Translations under genes and position numbers: made by a program
Notes under the pieces: generated by a model
What the model saw: only the letters and a program-made list of their open reading frames with translations
The model's database searches: none
Told to the model about the DNA's origin: nothing
Part shown: positions 32,184 through 42,017 of the stretch, piece by piece
Position numbering within the stretch: the first letter of the stretch is position 1
How the letters are laid out: every line of letters starts with the position of its first letter
NCBI RefSeq assembly: GCF_000808575.1
Contig: NZ_JWLW01000066.1
Span: 248,001 to 312,000, forward strand
Direction: 5' to 3'
DNA from: Alteromonas marina
GTDB lineage: Bacteria; Pseudomonadota; Gammaproteobacteria; Enterobacterales; Alteromonadaceae
Length of the DNA: 64,000 nucleotides

Positions 32184-32978
32184 GTGACAGCTATTATCAA
32201 AACCCCAGAAGAAATCGAAAAAATGCGCGTAGCCGGCAAGTTGGCAGCAGAAGTACTCACTATGATAGGGCCTTACGTAAAAAAAGGCGTTACCACTGAT
32301 GAGCTAAATACTATTTGCCACGACTACATCGTCAACGAGCAAAAAGCGGTACCCGCGCCGTTGAATTATGGCCACCCGCCTTTTCCAAAGTCTATTTGCA
32401 CATCAGTGAACCACTGCATTTGTCACGGTATACCTTCTGATAAGAAACTGAAAGACGGTGACATCATTAATATCGACGTGACAGTTATTAAAGATGGCTA
32501 TCATGGCGATACATCAAAAATGTTCGTGGTAGGTAAGCCTTCGATCCTTGCCGAACGCCTAATTCGCGTTACTCAAGAATGCTTGTACAAAGCAATTGAG
32601 CAGGTGAAGCCGGGCATGCGCCTTGGTGATATTGGTCACATTTGCCAAACCCACGCAGAAGCGCATAACTATTCAATAGTTCGTGAATATTGTGGTCACG
32701 GTATTGGTGCAAGCTTCCACGAAGAACCGCAAATTGTTCACTACGGTAAGCCAGGTACGGGCGATGTACTCGAACCAGGCATGTGCTTTACCATCGAGCC
32801 TATGGTGAACGCAGGTAAGCGTTATTCAAAAGTACTGCCAGATCAGTGGACTGTTGTAACGAAAGACAGAAGCTTAAGTGCTCAATGGGAGCACACTCTT
32901 TTAGTTACTGAAACTGGTGTTGAAATTCTTACGCTTCGAGAGGAAGAGACCTTAGACCGCGTTATTTCGCACGGTTAG
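32184..32978 (+). CDS. map: Methionine aminopeptidase, type I
   Basis: Removes the initiator methionine from nascent proteins. From GTG at 32184, behind GAGAGG, the product has 264 residues, the length of E. coli Map; a TTG at 32172 would lie inside the ribosome site. Metal ligands lie in INIDVTVIKDGYHGDTSKMF (two Asp), GHGIG (His), FTIEPM (Glu) and WEHTLL (Glu). It is divergent from rpsB, as in E. coli, and followed by a terminator. Confidence 0.97.
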   Translation: MTAIIKTPEEIEKMRVAGKLAAEVLTMIGPYVKKGVTTDELNTICHDYIVNEQKAVPAPLNYGHPPFPKSICTSVNHCICHGIPSDKKLKDGDIINIDVTVIKDGYHGDTSKMFVVGKPSILAERLIRVTQECLYKAIEQVKPGMRLGDIGHICQTHAEAHNYSIVREYCGHGIGASFHEEPQIVHYGKPGTGDVLEPGMCFTIEPMVNAGKRYSKVLPDQWTVVTKDRSLSAQWEHTLLVTETGVEILTLREEETLDRVISHG

Positions 32979-33061
32979 TTCTGTTGGTATAGCACGAATA
33001 GCGTGTCGAACAACCTATTTACAGCGCAGTCACCAAACGATAGCGCTGTAACGATTTGAAT

Positions 33062-33093
33062 AAAACGGCCGTTTAACTCACGGCCGTTTTTTA
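33062..33093 (+). terminator. map terminator
   Basis: AAAACGGCCGT and ACGGCCGTTTT pair perfectly around a 7-nt loop, followed by further T. It lies in the 322-nt map-glnD spacer, whose remainder (33094-33300) is AT-rich and should hold the glnD promoter; nothing else is seen there. Confidence 0.9.
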
Positions 33094-33300
33094 TTGGCTC
33101 GTTAAATCGAACTCCCACGCTCAAATGGCGACAGTGAATCGTCCTTTCCTTTCTTATTTAACTCGCTACACACCTATAACAAAAAACCATAAATATTCAC
33201 AATTCAACATAACTTATGCATAAATTTGGTACTGCGAACTACTGGTAATTCATGCTATTGTTCATAGCGTCCAAAAAGAAGTCTATCTCAAAGGTGTATT

Positions 33301-35952
33301 TTGACGCTGCAATCACTGATAAAGAATATCGACACCATAAATTCTGTTGATGAGATCCCTATCATCAAATTGTGCGTGGAATCCAGTTACGCGTGGATCA
33401 CTGAGTCTTTCGACGCTACGCCAGTCAATCAGCTTGTTACTGGACGGGCACAATTTGTCGATGCGTTGCTTTGCCATCTTTGGCAGCTATATGGCTTAGA
33501 TACCGTTGACGAATTATCGCTTTGCGCGGTAGGAGGTTATGGCCGTGGTCATTTACAACCTCACTCAGACATTGATTTACTCATTGTTAGCAGAAAAAAG
33601 CTCAAGCCCGATGTACAAGAAAAAATCGGCATGTTCATCACCCTTTTGTGGGATATCAAATTAGACGTTGGCCAATCGGTTCGCACCATAAAAGAAACGG
33701 TTAAATTAGCGAAAGACGACATAACGATAGCGACCAATTTAGTGGAAAGCCGATTACTTTGCGGCAGTGAAGCCACCTTTGATAAATTGTGGGATGAAGT
33801 TAACGGTCGAAACTCATGGTCGAGCAAAGCGTTTTTCTCAGCCAAGTATGACGAGCAAAAAAAACGCCACGCCAAATTCAACGGTACCGCTTATAACCTT
33901 GAACCGAACATCAAGGAAAACCCGGGCTGTTTGCGTGATATTCAGTCTATTGGTTGGGTAGCGAAAAAGCATTTCAAAGAATACGACGGCTGGAATCTAG
34001 TAGGTCATGGCTACTTTACCGAGCAAGAGCACAGTGAATTAATTGCCTGTCGCATGCATCTTTGGAAAATGCGTTGTGCGCTGCATCTAGTTGCCGGCAG
34101 AAGCGAAAACCGTCTGCTTTTCGATTACCAACCTGACGTTGCAAAAATGATGGGCTACGGTGAAGAAGGTAAGGCTTCAGTAGAGAAAATGATGCGGGAC
34201 TTTTTCCGCACCGTGGCGCGGGTGTCTGAACTGAATCAAATGCTGCTTCAGCGCTTCAAGTACGACATGCTGAACCAAAGCGTTCAGAAGAGCGTGATCA
34301 TAAACGAAGATTTCGAGCTGCTCGATAATATGATATCGCCACGACACGAAACCGTGTTCTCCTCTCCCGAAGCAATCTTGGACTTTCTGCATTTGGTGGC
34401 CAACACGCCAGAGGTACAAGGCCTCAGTACGATTTGCATACGTCAGCTGCGCAACGCTCACCGCGCTTTTGAAGCAGAATACTATGTTGAGCGCCCGCTG
34501 TGCCGCGAAAAATTCATGCGCTTAATGAAACAGCCTGAGTTCTTTGATTTTGCATGGGACATCATGCATCAATACGGCATTTTACAAGCTTATCTTCCTG
34601 AATGGGATGCCATTGTAGGTATGATGCAGTTTGACTTATTCCATGCCTACACGGTTGACGAGCACACGCATCGACTAGTGAAGCATGTAAATTATTTTTT
34701 CTCGAAAGAAAACAAAGATTTTCCGCGCTGCGGCAGAATCTGCAAAAACCTCGACAAACCTGAAATACTTTACATCGCTGCTATTTTCCACGATATCGCC
34801 AAAGGTAGAAATGGCGATCATTCCACATTAGGCGCCCAAGATGTAGCAAAGTTCTGTCAGCAACACGATGTTCCCAGCGACGATGCTGAAATGATTGCAT
34901 GGCTTGTAGAAAACCACCTGCTAATGTCAGTGGTAGCCCAACGCCGTGATATTTATGACCCTGACGTTATAAGCGAGTTTGCTGGCGCGGTAAGAAGCCA
35001 CAATCACCTTAATTTGCTTTATACGCTCACCCTTGCCGATATTCGTGCCACCAATGACAATCTTTGGAACGACTGGAAAGCATCTTTACTTCGCGAATTA
35101 TATTTAATGACGCAAAAGGCATTGGATAATGGACTACAGTGTCAAGTAACATTGAACGAGCGAGTAACTACTCACAAACACCAAGCAAGGCAAATTTTGC
35201 AAGAGCGCGCTATTGAGCCTGTTGCTATTGATGCATTGTGGGCCCGCCTGGACGACGATTACTTTGTTCGCTTTAAGCCTACGCAAATCGCGTGGCATAC
35301 TGATGAAATTATTAAAGCTCAGAATGAATGGCTAACACCAGAGCACGATGGTCTGTTAGTAAAGGCAAATGATAACAGTGCGAAAGGTGGCACTGAGGTG
35401 TTTGTTTACGGCAAAGATAGAAAAGCATTGTTTGCGCAAGTCGCTTCAGTGCTAGACAGTCGCAACTGTTCAATTCACGACGCCCACGTTACCGTTACCA
35501 GAGATGGCTATGTGTTCGATAGCATGCTTATTCTTGAAAATGACGGCAGTCGTATAAGCTCAGAGTCTCGCATTGCGTCCATTGAAAATGCTATTTCTGC
35601 CCAACTTGAAAAGCCGGGGCGTTCGCACGAAAATAAGCGTAAATTGCCTCGGCAAATGAAACAACTTGACGTGCCTACTAAGGTACGCTTTTTCAATATC
35701 AACGATGAAGCCACGCTTATTGAGTTAGAAGCCCTAGACGCTCCGGGCATTTTAGCTAAAATTGGTCACGCATTCGTTGATACTAATATGACGCTTAAGC
35801 TTGCGAAAATTGCCACCATTGGCGAGCGAGCCGAAGATATTTTTATCGTCAGCAATGAGGCTGGCAAAGCATTAACCCAAGAACAACAGGTGAACCTTAA
35901 AAAGCGTATCCTGTTTAAACTCGATCAACTTGAAGATATCACAATACCATGA
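33301..35952 (+). CDS. glnD: Bifunctional uridylyltransferase/uridylyl-removing enzyme GlnD
   Basis: Senses glutamine and modifies PII proteins, controlling nitrogen assimilation. It has 883 residues from a TTG start at 33301, preceded by AAAGGTG. Domains in order: nucleotidyltransferase ([17 protein letters not shown], about residues 80-97), the helical GlnE-like linker, an HD domain ([13 protein letters not shown], about residue 500) for de-uridylylation, and two C-terminal ACT domains (about 695-775 and 800-880). It overlaps dapD by 4 nt (ATGA). Confidence 0.96.
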   Translation: MTLQSLIKNIDTINSVDEIPIIKLCVESSYAWITESFDATPVNQLVTGRAQFVDALLCHLWQLYGLDTVDELSLCAVGGYGRGHLQPHSDIDLLIVSRKKLKPDVQEKIGMFITLLWDIKLDVGQSVRTIKETVKLAKDDITIATNLVESRLLCGSEATFDKLWDEVNGRNSWSSKAFFSAKYDEQKKRHAKFNGTAYNLEPNIKENPGCLRDIQSIGWVAKKHFKEYDGWNLVGHGYFTEQEHSELIACRMHLWKMRCALHLVAGRSENRLLFDYQPDVAKMMGYGEEGKASVEKMMRDFFRTVARVSELNQMLLQRFKYDMLNQSVQKSVIINEDFELLDNMISPRHETVFSSPEAILDFLHLVANTPEVQGLSTICIRQLRNAHRAFEAEYYVERPLCREKFMRLMKQPEFFDFAWDIMHQYGILQAYLPEWDAIVGMMQFDLFHAYTVDEHTHRLVKHVNYFFSKENKDFPRCGRICKNLDKPEILYIAAIFHDIAKGRNGDHSTLGAQDVAKFCQQHDVPSDDAEMIAWLVENHLLMSVVAQRRDIYDPDVISEFAGAVRSHNHLNLLYTLTLADIRATNDNLWNDWKASLLRELYLMTQKALDNGLQCQVTLNERVTTHKHQARQILQERAIEPVAIDALWARLDDDYFVRFKPTQIAWHTDEIIKAQNEWLTPEHDGLLVKANDNSAKGGTEVFVYGKDRKALFAQVASVLDSRNCSIHDAHVTVTRDGYVFDSMLILENDGSRISSESRIASIENAISAQLEKPGRSHENKRKLPRQMKQLDVPTKVRFFNINDEATLIELEALDAPGILAKIGHAFVDTNMTLKLAKIATIGERAEDIFIVSNEAGKALTQEQQVNLKKRILFKLDQLEDITIP

Positions 35953-36773
35953 ATGAATTGAAAGCCATCATTGAAGACGCCTTCGAAAATCGCGATAGCA
36001 TTAGCCCTTCATCTGCACCTGATGAAGTGAGAGATGCAGTAGCACAAGCTATTGACCTTTTAAACACAGGTAAAGCACGCGTTGCAGAAAAAATTGCTGG
36101 CGAATGGGTAGTACATCAATGGCTTAAAAAAGCTGTTCTACTTTTCTTCCGTCTTCACAACAACGATGTAATTGAAGGCGCCGAAAGTAAGTTTTATGAC
36201 AAAGTACCGCTTAAGTATACAAACTATACTGCTGAACAGTTTGCAGCCGACGGCGCGCGTATTGTTCCACCAGCAGCGGTACGTACCGGTACATTCGTAG
36301 GTAAGAACGCGGTTGTTATGCCTTCTTACGTAAACATTGGTGCGTTCGTTGACGAAGGTACTATGGTTGATACATGGGCGACGGTAGGCTCGTGTGCGCA
36401 AATTGGTAAGAATGTTCATCTTTCAGGTGGCGTGGGTATTGGCGGCGTATTAGAACCACTTCAGGCTAACCCCACCATTATTGAAGATAACTGCTTTATC
36501 GGCGCCCGTTCTGAAATCGTAGAAGGCGTGATTGTTGAAGAAGGTTCTGTTATCTCAATGGGCGTTTACATCGGTCAGAGCACTCGTATTTATGACCGCG
36601 AAACCGGTGAAGTTCACTATGGCCGTGTACCAGCAGGTTCAGTAGTAGTGGCGGGCAACCTGCCAAGCGCAGATGGTAAATACAGCCTTTACGCCGCTAT
36701 CATCGTGAAGAAAGTAGATGCGAAGACCCGCGCGAAAGTAGGTATCAACGCGCTACTTCGCGGCGTAGAATAA
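35949..36773 (+). CDS. dapD: 2,3,4,5-tetrahydropyridine-2,6-dicarboxylate N-succinyltransferase
   Basis: The succinylase branch of lysine and diaminopimelate synthesis. The 274 residues equal E. coli DapD. An N-terminal helical domain is followed by a left-handed beta-helix of hexapeptide repeats (about 105-235; [20 protein letters not shown]). It is translationally coupled to glnD and ends before a bidirectional terminator. Confidence 0.97.
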   Translation: MNELKAIIEDAFENRDSISPSSAPDEVRDAVAQAIDLLNTGKARVAEKIAGEWVVHQWLKKAVLLFFRLHNNDVIEGAESKFYDKVPLKYTNYTAEQFAADGARIVPPAAVRTGTFVGKNAVVMPSYVNIGAFVDEGTMVDTWATVGSCAQIGKNVHLSGGVGIGGVLEPLQANPTIIEDNCFIGARSEIVEGVIVEEGSVISMGVYIGQSTRIYDRETGEVHYGRVPAGSVVVAGNLPSADGKYSLYAAIIVKKVDAKTRAKVGINALLRGVE

Positions 36774-36851
36774 GCAGTACTTCTGGCTTATCGCTAACGG
36801 CTCGGGTTAATTTCAATTAGCCGAGCCACATGCTGAAAGACTCACAAATTA

Positions 36852-36880
36852 AAAGAGGCGCTTATGCGCCTCTTTCTTTT
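36852..36880. terminator. Bidirectional terminator between dapD and yqcA
   Basis: AAAGAGGCGC-TTAT-GCGCCTCTTT with a T-rich tail on the plus strand and an A-rich leading edge, so it can act on both convergent genes. A weaker hairpin (CGGCTCGG/CCGAGCC, 36798-36827) lies just upstream. Confidence 0.85.
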
Positions 36881-36903
36881 CGTAATCAGAACATCTCTAA
36901 GAA

Positions 36904-37353
36904 TTAAGCCAACAGCTTGTCTTTAATGGTGTTGACCCACTCAACTACGTCTTTTTCGGGCTCTAGGGTTTCAATCGCGTCAACCTCTAACATATCGGCA
37001 ACGGCGTTACCTTGTAGCTCGGTAAGCAACGCATGAAACTGTTTACCTGCACCACAGAAACTTTCGCCATAGCTGCTATCGCCTAGGGCTGCCACCGCGA
37101 ATGGCTTGCCGGTTAGCATAGGCGATTCGTCTTTCAGATCTGAAAACACAAACTCAAGGTTTGGTGGTACATCGCCCTGCCCTGTTGTAGAGGTAATGAT
37201 CAAAAGTGCGTCAGCATCAGTAAAATCTGCAACCGACGGGTCGCTTTCAAGTGAGCAATCCACGCCCTGTTCAGCTAAGTTCTCTTCCACCTGCTCAGCT
37301 ACGTGTTGCGCATTGCCGTAAACTGTACCCGCAATAATTTTCAATGTTGCCAT
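36904..37353 (-). CDS. yqcA: Flavodoxin-domain protein (YqcA/MioC family)
   Basis: A short-chain flavodoxin of 149 residues, a likely FMN electron carrier. GTVYGNAQHVAE (9-20) is the phosphate loop, followed by TSTTGQGDVPPN and ALGDSSYG flavin-ring loops. MioC and YqcA look alike; I choose YqcA because truC and yqcC follow in the same order as in E. coli. It is transcribed away from truC with a 66-nt gap. Confidence 0.85.
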   Translation of the reverse strand: MATLKIIAGTVYGNAQHVAEQVEENLAEQGVDCSLESDPSVADFTDADALLIITSTTGQGDVPPNLEFVFSDLKDESPMLTGKPFAVAALGDSSYGESFCGAGKQFHALLTELQGNAVADMLEVDAIETLEPEKDVVEWVNTIKDKLLA

Positions 37354-37419
37354 TTTTACCTCTTAAACCAATGATCGTCGCCTTTGTCGACAGGCGGAAA
37401 TTCTTACTATTTTATCAAC

Positions 37420-38235
37420 CTAAACGCAAAACGGCGCTAATTTTTCGAGCCATAGTCGCATTTCACTGTGCATCTGTGAATTAATCGTTACCCACTTTCC
37501 AGTGATAGGATGAGAAAAGCCCATTTGAGTACAACTTAAGGCCAAATTGTTAAAATTAAAGTGCTGCTTGGCGAATTTGTTTTGTTTACCGTCCCCGTGG
37601 GTCGTGTCGCCGATAATGGGGTGACGAATATGAACCATGTGCCGACGAAGCTGATGTTTGCGACCGGTACTAGGAGAAAGCTTAACTAGCGAATATCGTG
37701 CACTTTGGTATTTGCCCACAGGCTCAGGCACTTCGAATTTTGCCACTGACTGATACATAGTTGATGCAGGTTGTGGCGGCTGCTGCGGGCGCTTATGCTT
37801 GTCTGCAATTTTGTCGTAGCGGTATTTTAGGGCGTAATCGATATACCCTGTGTGATGCACAAAACCGCGAACTATAGCGTGATACGTTTTTACTACCTGC
37901 TTGTCCATCATCTGCTGTCCAAGCTTTGCTGCAATTTCTGAGCTAAAGCTAAACACCAGCACACCTGAAGTGGGTCGGTCTAAACGATGAGCAGGATAGA
38001 CGTGCTGGCCTATTTGGTCTCTAAGTGTCTGTACTGCGAACACCGTTTCATGTCTATCAATCGGGCTTCTGTGTACTAGTAGGCCAGGCGGCTTCTCAAT
38101 CGCGATGATATGTTCATCTTGGTACAGCACAGGTAAATGAAGAGCATTAACGCTATCTTCCTCACCAACGTCTACCTTTCCTATTGTTTGCTCATCTGAA
38201 TGCACAGTTAATTGGCCTTTTAAATCGTTCTGCAT
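37420..38235 (-). CDS. truC: tRNA pseudouridine synthase C
   Basis: Makes pseudouridine 65 in tRNA-Ile and tRNA-Asp. A 271-residue RluA/RsuA-family protein with the catalytic Asp in HRLDRPTSGVLVF, plus VVKTYHAIVRG and GRKHQLRRHM motifs. It has about 30 extra residues at the N-terminus. It forms a unit with yqcC upstream and yqcA downstream. Confidence 0.93.
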   Translation of the reverse strand: MQNDLKGQLTVHSDEQTIGKVDVGEEDSVNALHLPVLYQDEHIIAIEKPPGLLVHRSPIDRHETVFAVQTLRDQIGQHVYPAHRLDRPTSGVLVFSFSSEIAAKLGQQMMDKQVVKTYHAIVRGFVHHTGYIDYALKYRYDKIADKHKRPQQPPQPASTMYQSVAKFEVPEPVGKYQSARYSLVKLSPSTGRKHQLRRHMVHIRHPIIGDTTHGDGKQNKFAKQHFNFNNLALSCTQMGFSHPITGKWVTINSQMHSEMRLWLEKLAPFCV

Positions 38236-38251
38236 AGTGCGTTGTGTTTAC

Positions 38252-38596
38252 TCACCCAATGTCTCCATTGGCAATATTATCAATAACTTGAAGCTGGGAC
38301 AGAGTGCGCTGATGCGCCGATGACAGATATATTTCTGCTGCGGGCGCAATTTGCATGGGTGGTAAAGGCATTTCCTGTTTCAACAAAATGCGCATTTTGG
38401 GTATAAAAATAAAAGCCAACCAACTCTCAAACGCTAAACAGTCGACCGCAAAAGGAACCGCACTTTCCATAGCATTATTTAGGTCTTGTTCCGAAGGCTC
38501 TTCATTTGGCCAAATACCATCCTGATACATGTCTGTTTCTAATTGTATCAATGCTTTACTTAATGCTATGTGATGAGTGCTATTCGTTTTAATCAC
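38252..38596 (-). CDS. yqcC: YqcC family protein (DUF446)
   Basis: A 114-residue cytosolic helical protein of the DUF446 family, with the typical segment WPNEEPSEQDLNNAMES and the tryptophan-rich LAFESWLAFIFIPKM. The role is unknown. I take GTG at 38596, which follows GGAGAGGAT; a TTG six codons upstream has no ribosome site. It lies 16 nt ahead of truC, the same neighbour as in E. coli. Confidence 0.85.
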   Translation of the reverse strand: MIKTNSTHHIALSKALIQLETDMYQDGIWPNEEPSEQDLNNAMESAVPFAVDCLAFESWLAFIFIPKMRILLKQEMPLPPMQIAPAAEIYLSSAHQRTLSQLQVIDNIANGDIG

Positions 38597-38806
38597 ATCC
38601 TCTCCGCAATTCAAAAACGCTTCTATTTCGAAGCGCGCAGTATATCAGGGGCTAAAGGTCAACATAAGTCCGCGTGTCTTATCGTTGAATTTCTTCTGCT
38701 GTGATACCATTACCCGTCTTTGTTGGCGGTATCTCATCGATGTGCCCCTTTGAATAGATGTGACAGCCTGGCAAATTTTGATTAAAGCAGTATTTTGGAA
38801 CGAGTT

Positions 38807-39856
38807 ATGAGCGCTAACGGTATTAATTCTATCAGCGAGTTTTTGTTACATGCAGGCACTGAATATCAGGTTTTTGATTTAGGTCGTCGCCTTGAACCCA
38901 CCGATAGTCAAACCTTTCTAGAAATAGAAAACGGCAGTGCTTACGCGCCCTACCCTCGTCAGCAGCATGCGTGGTTCGGCATCGTCTTTTGGAATAAAAA
39001 TGCCTCCACGCAACACTATATTTGGTTTGTGAAACTGCCGCTTGATGAGCAAGGCTTAGTGGTGGCCGCAGCAAGAAATCATTTTCTAGAGATCATAGTT
39101 GATGCACTTGGTCAGTCTGTTGCTGAAGATACTGAAAACGCGCAAACTTTGCCTGATAATCCTTATTCGTTTGTTCCCAATCAATCGCAGCTCGCTCAAT
39201 TTAACGCATTAGTTAAACGCACCCTAAACCAACCTTTAAGTGAAGAGTCGCAGAAAGTTGAGGCCTACATTCAAGCCCCGCAACTTGTTGATTGGCAGCA
39301 AATATCCATGCAGAGCGTGGCCGACTTTGTACATAGCCTAAGCCATCACCCCAAACAAGATGTATTAGCGCAGGCAATTAAAAACAACACCTCACTTTAC
39401 TCGGACGTTTTCCTTAACACATTGATGGAAATGAGTGAAAGCGTTTCTCTGCCTGAAAATTTATTAGCGGCGTATTTGGATGAGATAGATAAAAGTGACG
39501 ACATCAATTTAGCGGCGTTAAGAGGCACGTCAGAGGGTACCTTTAACCCGACCATTAACAACAAACTACTCGAACTATTAAAAAGCGAAAAGTCGCAGAG
39601 GCTTGATATTTTAAGCGTTATTGCAGCACGTCATTTCGAGCAAATGGAACCACTACTGCTTAGTGCCTTTTTAGAGCAGGCGGCAAACGTTGATGAAAAA
39701 GAGGGTCATAAAGGCGCCTTATTTGCAGGGTTCTTTTCAGATTTAGTTCAAATCCCGAAGTTACGCAGACAAGTGCTAACACTCCTGCATTCCGAAGCCA
39801 ACCCTCAGATTCTCAGCAATGCATTTCAACAATTGTTTGCACAAGCGAGAAAGTAA
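38807..39856 (+). CDS. DUF3549 family protein
   Basis: A 349-residue protein that I recognise as DUF3549, a family of unknown function in Alteromonadales and Vibrionales. The N-terminal part (ISEFLLHAGTEYQVFDLGRR) is conserved; the C-terminal half is helical and repeat-like. The ATG at 38807 is preceded by GGAACGAG. The stop codon abuts the start of the DUF3301 gene, so the two form an operon, divergent from yqcC. Confidence 0.8.
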   Translation: MSANGINSISEFLLHAGTEYQVFDLGRRLEPTDSQTFLEIENGSAYAPYPRQQHAWFGIVFWNKNASTQHYIWFVKLPLDEQGLVVAAARNHFLEIIVDALGQSVAEDTENAQTLPDNPYSFVPNQSQLAQFNALVKRTLNQPLSEESQKVEAYIQAPQLVDWQQISMQSVADFVHSLSHHPKQDVLAQAIKNNTSLYSDVFLNTLMEMSESVSLPENLLAAYLDEIDKSDDINLAALRGTSEGTFNPTINNKLLELLKSEKSQRLDILSVIAARHFEQMEPLLLSAFLEQAANVDEKEGHKGALFAGFFSDLVQIPKLRRQVLTLLHSEANPQILSNAFQQLFAQARK

Positions 39857-40159
39857 ATGACGTTACTTGAGTTAGTGGTGTGGATGGTTATTGGGTTTAC
39901 TGGCTACCAGTTTTGGCGCATTCGAGCCATTTCTGAGCAAACAAACACTTACCTTAAGCAATACTGCGATAAATACGGTTTACAATTGCTGAGTGTGGCG
40001 AGAGCCAAAACACGATTTTCATTCAAATATGGAAAGCCTGACTGGCACAGTGTATTCAACTTTGAGTTTTCGAGTAATGGTGAGGACCGATATACTGGGG
40101 AAGTTGAATTGATAGGTGTAAGGGTTATGCGAACAGAGGTGCCGCCGCATAGGGTTTAA
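39857..40159 (+). CDS. DUF3301 family membrane protein
   Basis: 100 residues with one N-terminal membrane segment (LLELVVWMVIGFTGYQFW), then a basic, partly beta-rich cytosolic part (RAKTRFSFKYG, EVELIGVRVMRTEVPPHRV) typical of DUF3301. Function unknown. The ATG directly follows the TAA of the DUF3549 gene. Confidence 0.8.
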   Translation: MTLLELVVWMVIGFTGYQFWRIRAISEQTNTYLKQYCDKYGLQLLSVARAKTRFSFKYGKPDWHSVFNFEFSSNGEDRYTGEVELIGVRVMRTEVPPHRV

Positions 40160-40247
40160 GCTTCTATGTCGAAGAGCGTTGGCGGCTCCTAATAGCATTT
40201 AGGTCAAGTTTTACAACAAGTGCATACGGATTGATTCTAATAAACGC

Positions 40248-40278
40248 AAAAAAAGGGAACCTAACGGCTCCCCTTTTT
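40248..40278 (-). terminator. Rho-independent terminator of the CsrB-like RNA
   Basis: On the minus strand AAAAAGGGGAGCC pairs with GGTTCCCTTTTT (one bulge, one G-U), with a GTTA loop and a run of seven T. It lies at the 3' end of the GGA-rich region. Confidence 0.85.
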
Positions 40279-40895
40279 CCTGGAATTTTGAGTATCCTTC
40301 TCCGCGATCCTTTGCGACTAAAATCTTCCCGATTAAAATCCGTATACGCCCCTTTCCATCTACTCTCGCGCCTTCCTGCGCGAGCTACACATCCATGCGT
40401 AGGTCCCTTTCCTTTTATCCTAATTTACTGTACATCCTTCATACAGTGTTCCTCTTCCTGAGGCTGTCCTTGTCAGACTCCGCTGACGTTCCCTTCCCTC
40501 ATTCCATTATTTGCTGCACATCCTGCTACAGCTTTGCCAATCCCTTAGCATGTCCCTCTTTCGTCCTTGGTTTGCTCGTCCATGCAAACTAGAAATTCCT
40601 TAAAGGCTATCCTGCCGTTGGCTCCTTGCCTCTAGCTCCTTGCTAGCTCTCGTCCATTTTTCCCTGCTACATCCTGTATGCGAAGTCCTTTCACGTTTTA
40701 CGTCCCTGAATCCCTTTATATCCTTTAGAATCCGTTTCTAACATCCTGTTAATGCAGTGTCCTATCTGCTTTCCTTTCCCTTTCCCCACTGCCTTGTGGG
40801 AGTCTCATCCTTAAGTTGTCCTAACTTATTCCGTTGATGATCCTTGACTCAATCCGTGACTCGTCGTGTTTCCTTGTGACATGTTCATAGTATCC
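40249..40895 (-). ncRNA. CsrB/RsmZ-family CsrA-titrating RNA, unusually long
   Basis: On the minus strand this 650-nt stretch without a credible protein gene holds about 49 GGA trinucleotides, roughly one per 13 nt. Many sit in hairpin loops: stems at 40365-40384 (CTCGCGC, loop AGGAAG), 40427-40447 (ACTGTA), 40472-40487 (GTCAG), 40513-40532 (loop with CAGGATG), 40571-40588 (TTTGC), 40632-40646 (CTAGC, loop AAGGA), 40739-40751 (TAACA-GGA-TGTTA) and 40813-40827. Others are single-stranded AGGA or GGGA. Such an array is the hallmark of RNAs that sequester CsrA/RsmA. The 3' end is a clear terminator. The 5' end is an estimate from a TAATAAT box (about 40902-40908). A GacA/UvrY-type palindrome lies about 160 nt upstream. 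Confidence 0.85.
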
Positions 40896-41041
40896 CTTCC
40901 AATTATTACCGCCATATTGAATTACAGAGATTTAAGAAAGATTCTTGTACGACTTTTGACTAATTTTTAGAAACTTCAATATAATCAATGACTTTATACT
41001 TTAGTATAAATTAATCTTTCATCATTTAGGTAAGATCACTC

Positions 41042-41075
41042 ACAGCGTTTGTAGGAAATGTCTTACAAACGCTGT
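41042..41075. promoter_or_regulatory. GacA/UvrY-box-like palindrome upstream of the CsrB-like RNA
   Basis: TGTAGG-N6-CTTACA (41050-41067) matches the GacA/UvrY upstream activating sequence TGTAAG-N6-CTTACA at 11 of 12 positions. It sits in a larger inverted repeat with perfect 12-bp arms (ACAGCGTTTGTA and TACAAACGCTGT). The distance to the estimated RNA start, about 160 nt, fits known csrB/rsmZ promoters. It is also downstream of the acetyltransferase gene, but no T run follows, so it is a poor terminator. Confidence 0.7.
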
Positions 41076-41149
41076 AGTAAATTTGGTGTAAAAATTAGAA
41101 CTGCCACTGGTGAGGTTTTGGTAGGAGTATCACATCGAATAAAAAAGCA

Positions 41150-41797
41150 TCATTTTAATCTGAACATTACCTCACCGTTCACATGAGAGAGGCTTAATTG
41201 TCCTACAACCTGATAATTGTCATCGTTAAAGAAAGCCCGATGTTTTTCTATGGTCACGAATACCGAAACACCCTCACTTTTTTCATCTTCCTCTACCACG
41301 CTATCAATAGCGCCAAGTAAAATATGCCCAAGCCCATGATGTTGATAATCTGGATGTACTGCAATGAAACTCAGCATGTGGAAGTTATCGGCGGGAACTA
41401 ATGTTCGCACTTTTTCTTCTTTTTCTAGCATTTGCTTTGTACCGAACAAACCTGCCGTCAAAAGCATCCGCAGTCTCCAGTGCCAGTAACGTCCTGAGCC
41501 AAATGCTGCATCGGGCGCGGTCAAGCATGCAACGGCAACAAGCCGCTCATCATCGAACAGGCCAATCATCGGCTGCTCTGCAACCCAAAATGCATTGAGC
41601 TCTTCACGGATAGCTGACCGTAGACGGCTCTCATAACCTTCTTTTTCTGCTTGGAAAATGTCAATGAACAATGGGTCATCTACATACGCATTGTAAAGAA
41701 TAGAGGCGGCAACTTTGAGATCATCTACAGATAGATAGATGGCTTTAACCGTGTCTTGCAAGGGGGCTATTGCATTATTAATAACATCAGTATTCAT
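41150..41797 (-). CDS. GNAT family N-acetyltransferase
   Basis: 215 residues with the acetyl-CoA pyrophosphate-binding motif HPDYQHHGLGHILL (about residues 147-160), preceded by the FHMLSFIAV strand. A GNAT fold is clear; the substrate is not. It is the first coding gene upstream of the CsrB-like RNA, on the same strand, with no obvious shared regulation. It ends about 85 nt before the palindrome. Confidence 0.85.
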   Translation of the reverse strand: MNTDVINNAIAPLQDTVKAIYLSVDDLKVAASILYNAYVDDPLFIDIFQAEKEGYESRLRSAIREELNAFWVAEQPMIGLFDDERLVAVACLTAPDAAFGSGRYWHWRLRMLLTAGLFGTKQMLEKEEKVRTLVPADNFHMLSFIAVHPDYQHHGLGHILLGAIDSVVEEDEKSEGVSVFVTIEKHRAFFNDDNYQVVGQLSLSHVNGEVMFRLK

Positions 41798-41931
41798 CAG
41801 GGGCTCCTTGTACGCAAAGTTATACAGCTGCTTTTACCCACTTAAATAAAATGGGAGAAGTGGACACTACCGCACAACTTTTATCATTGCGCCAACCACC
41901 CACTTAAACTGATTAAACTTTAGCCTACGCG

Positions 41932-41971
41932 AAAAACCCCTAAATGTTAACTTTTTATTAACATTTAAGGG
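41932..41971 (-). terminator. Terminator of the DUF3192 lipoprotein gene
   Basis: TAAATGTTAA and TTAACATTTA pair (41941-41950 with 41958-41967), extended by a CCC/GGG helix, and followed on the minus strand by GTTTTTC. It lies 47 nt after the stop codon. Confidence 0.8.
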
Positions 41972-42017
41972 TAGTAAGTAATGCCTACTTTCGTAATCAA
42001 TTACCAACTAACGATTA

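Noticed and set aside
40231..40592. Overlapping plus-strand ORFs of 76 and 65 codons inside the GGA-rich region
   Set aside because: They lack ribosome sites, are rich in Ser, Leu and Pro from repeated TCC and CTT, and are explained by the GGA motifs of the RNA on the opposite strand.
41042..41075. The palindrome as a simple terminator of the acetyltransferase gene
   Set aside because: The stem is long but no T run follows on the minus strand; the GacA/UvrY-box match explains the core better, though a dual role is possible.
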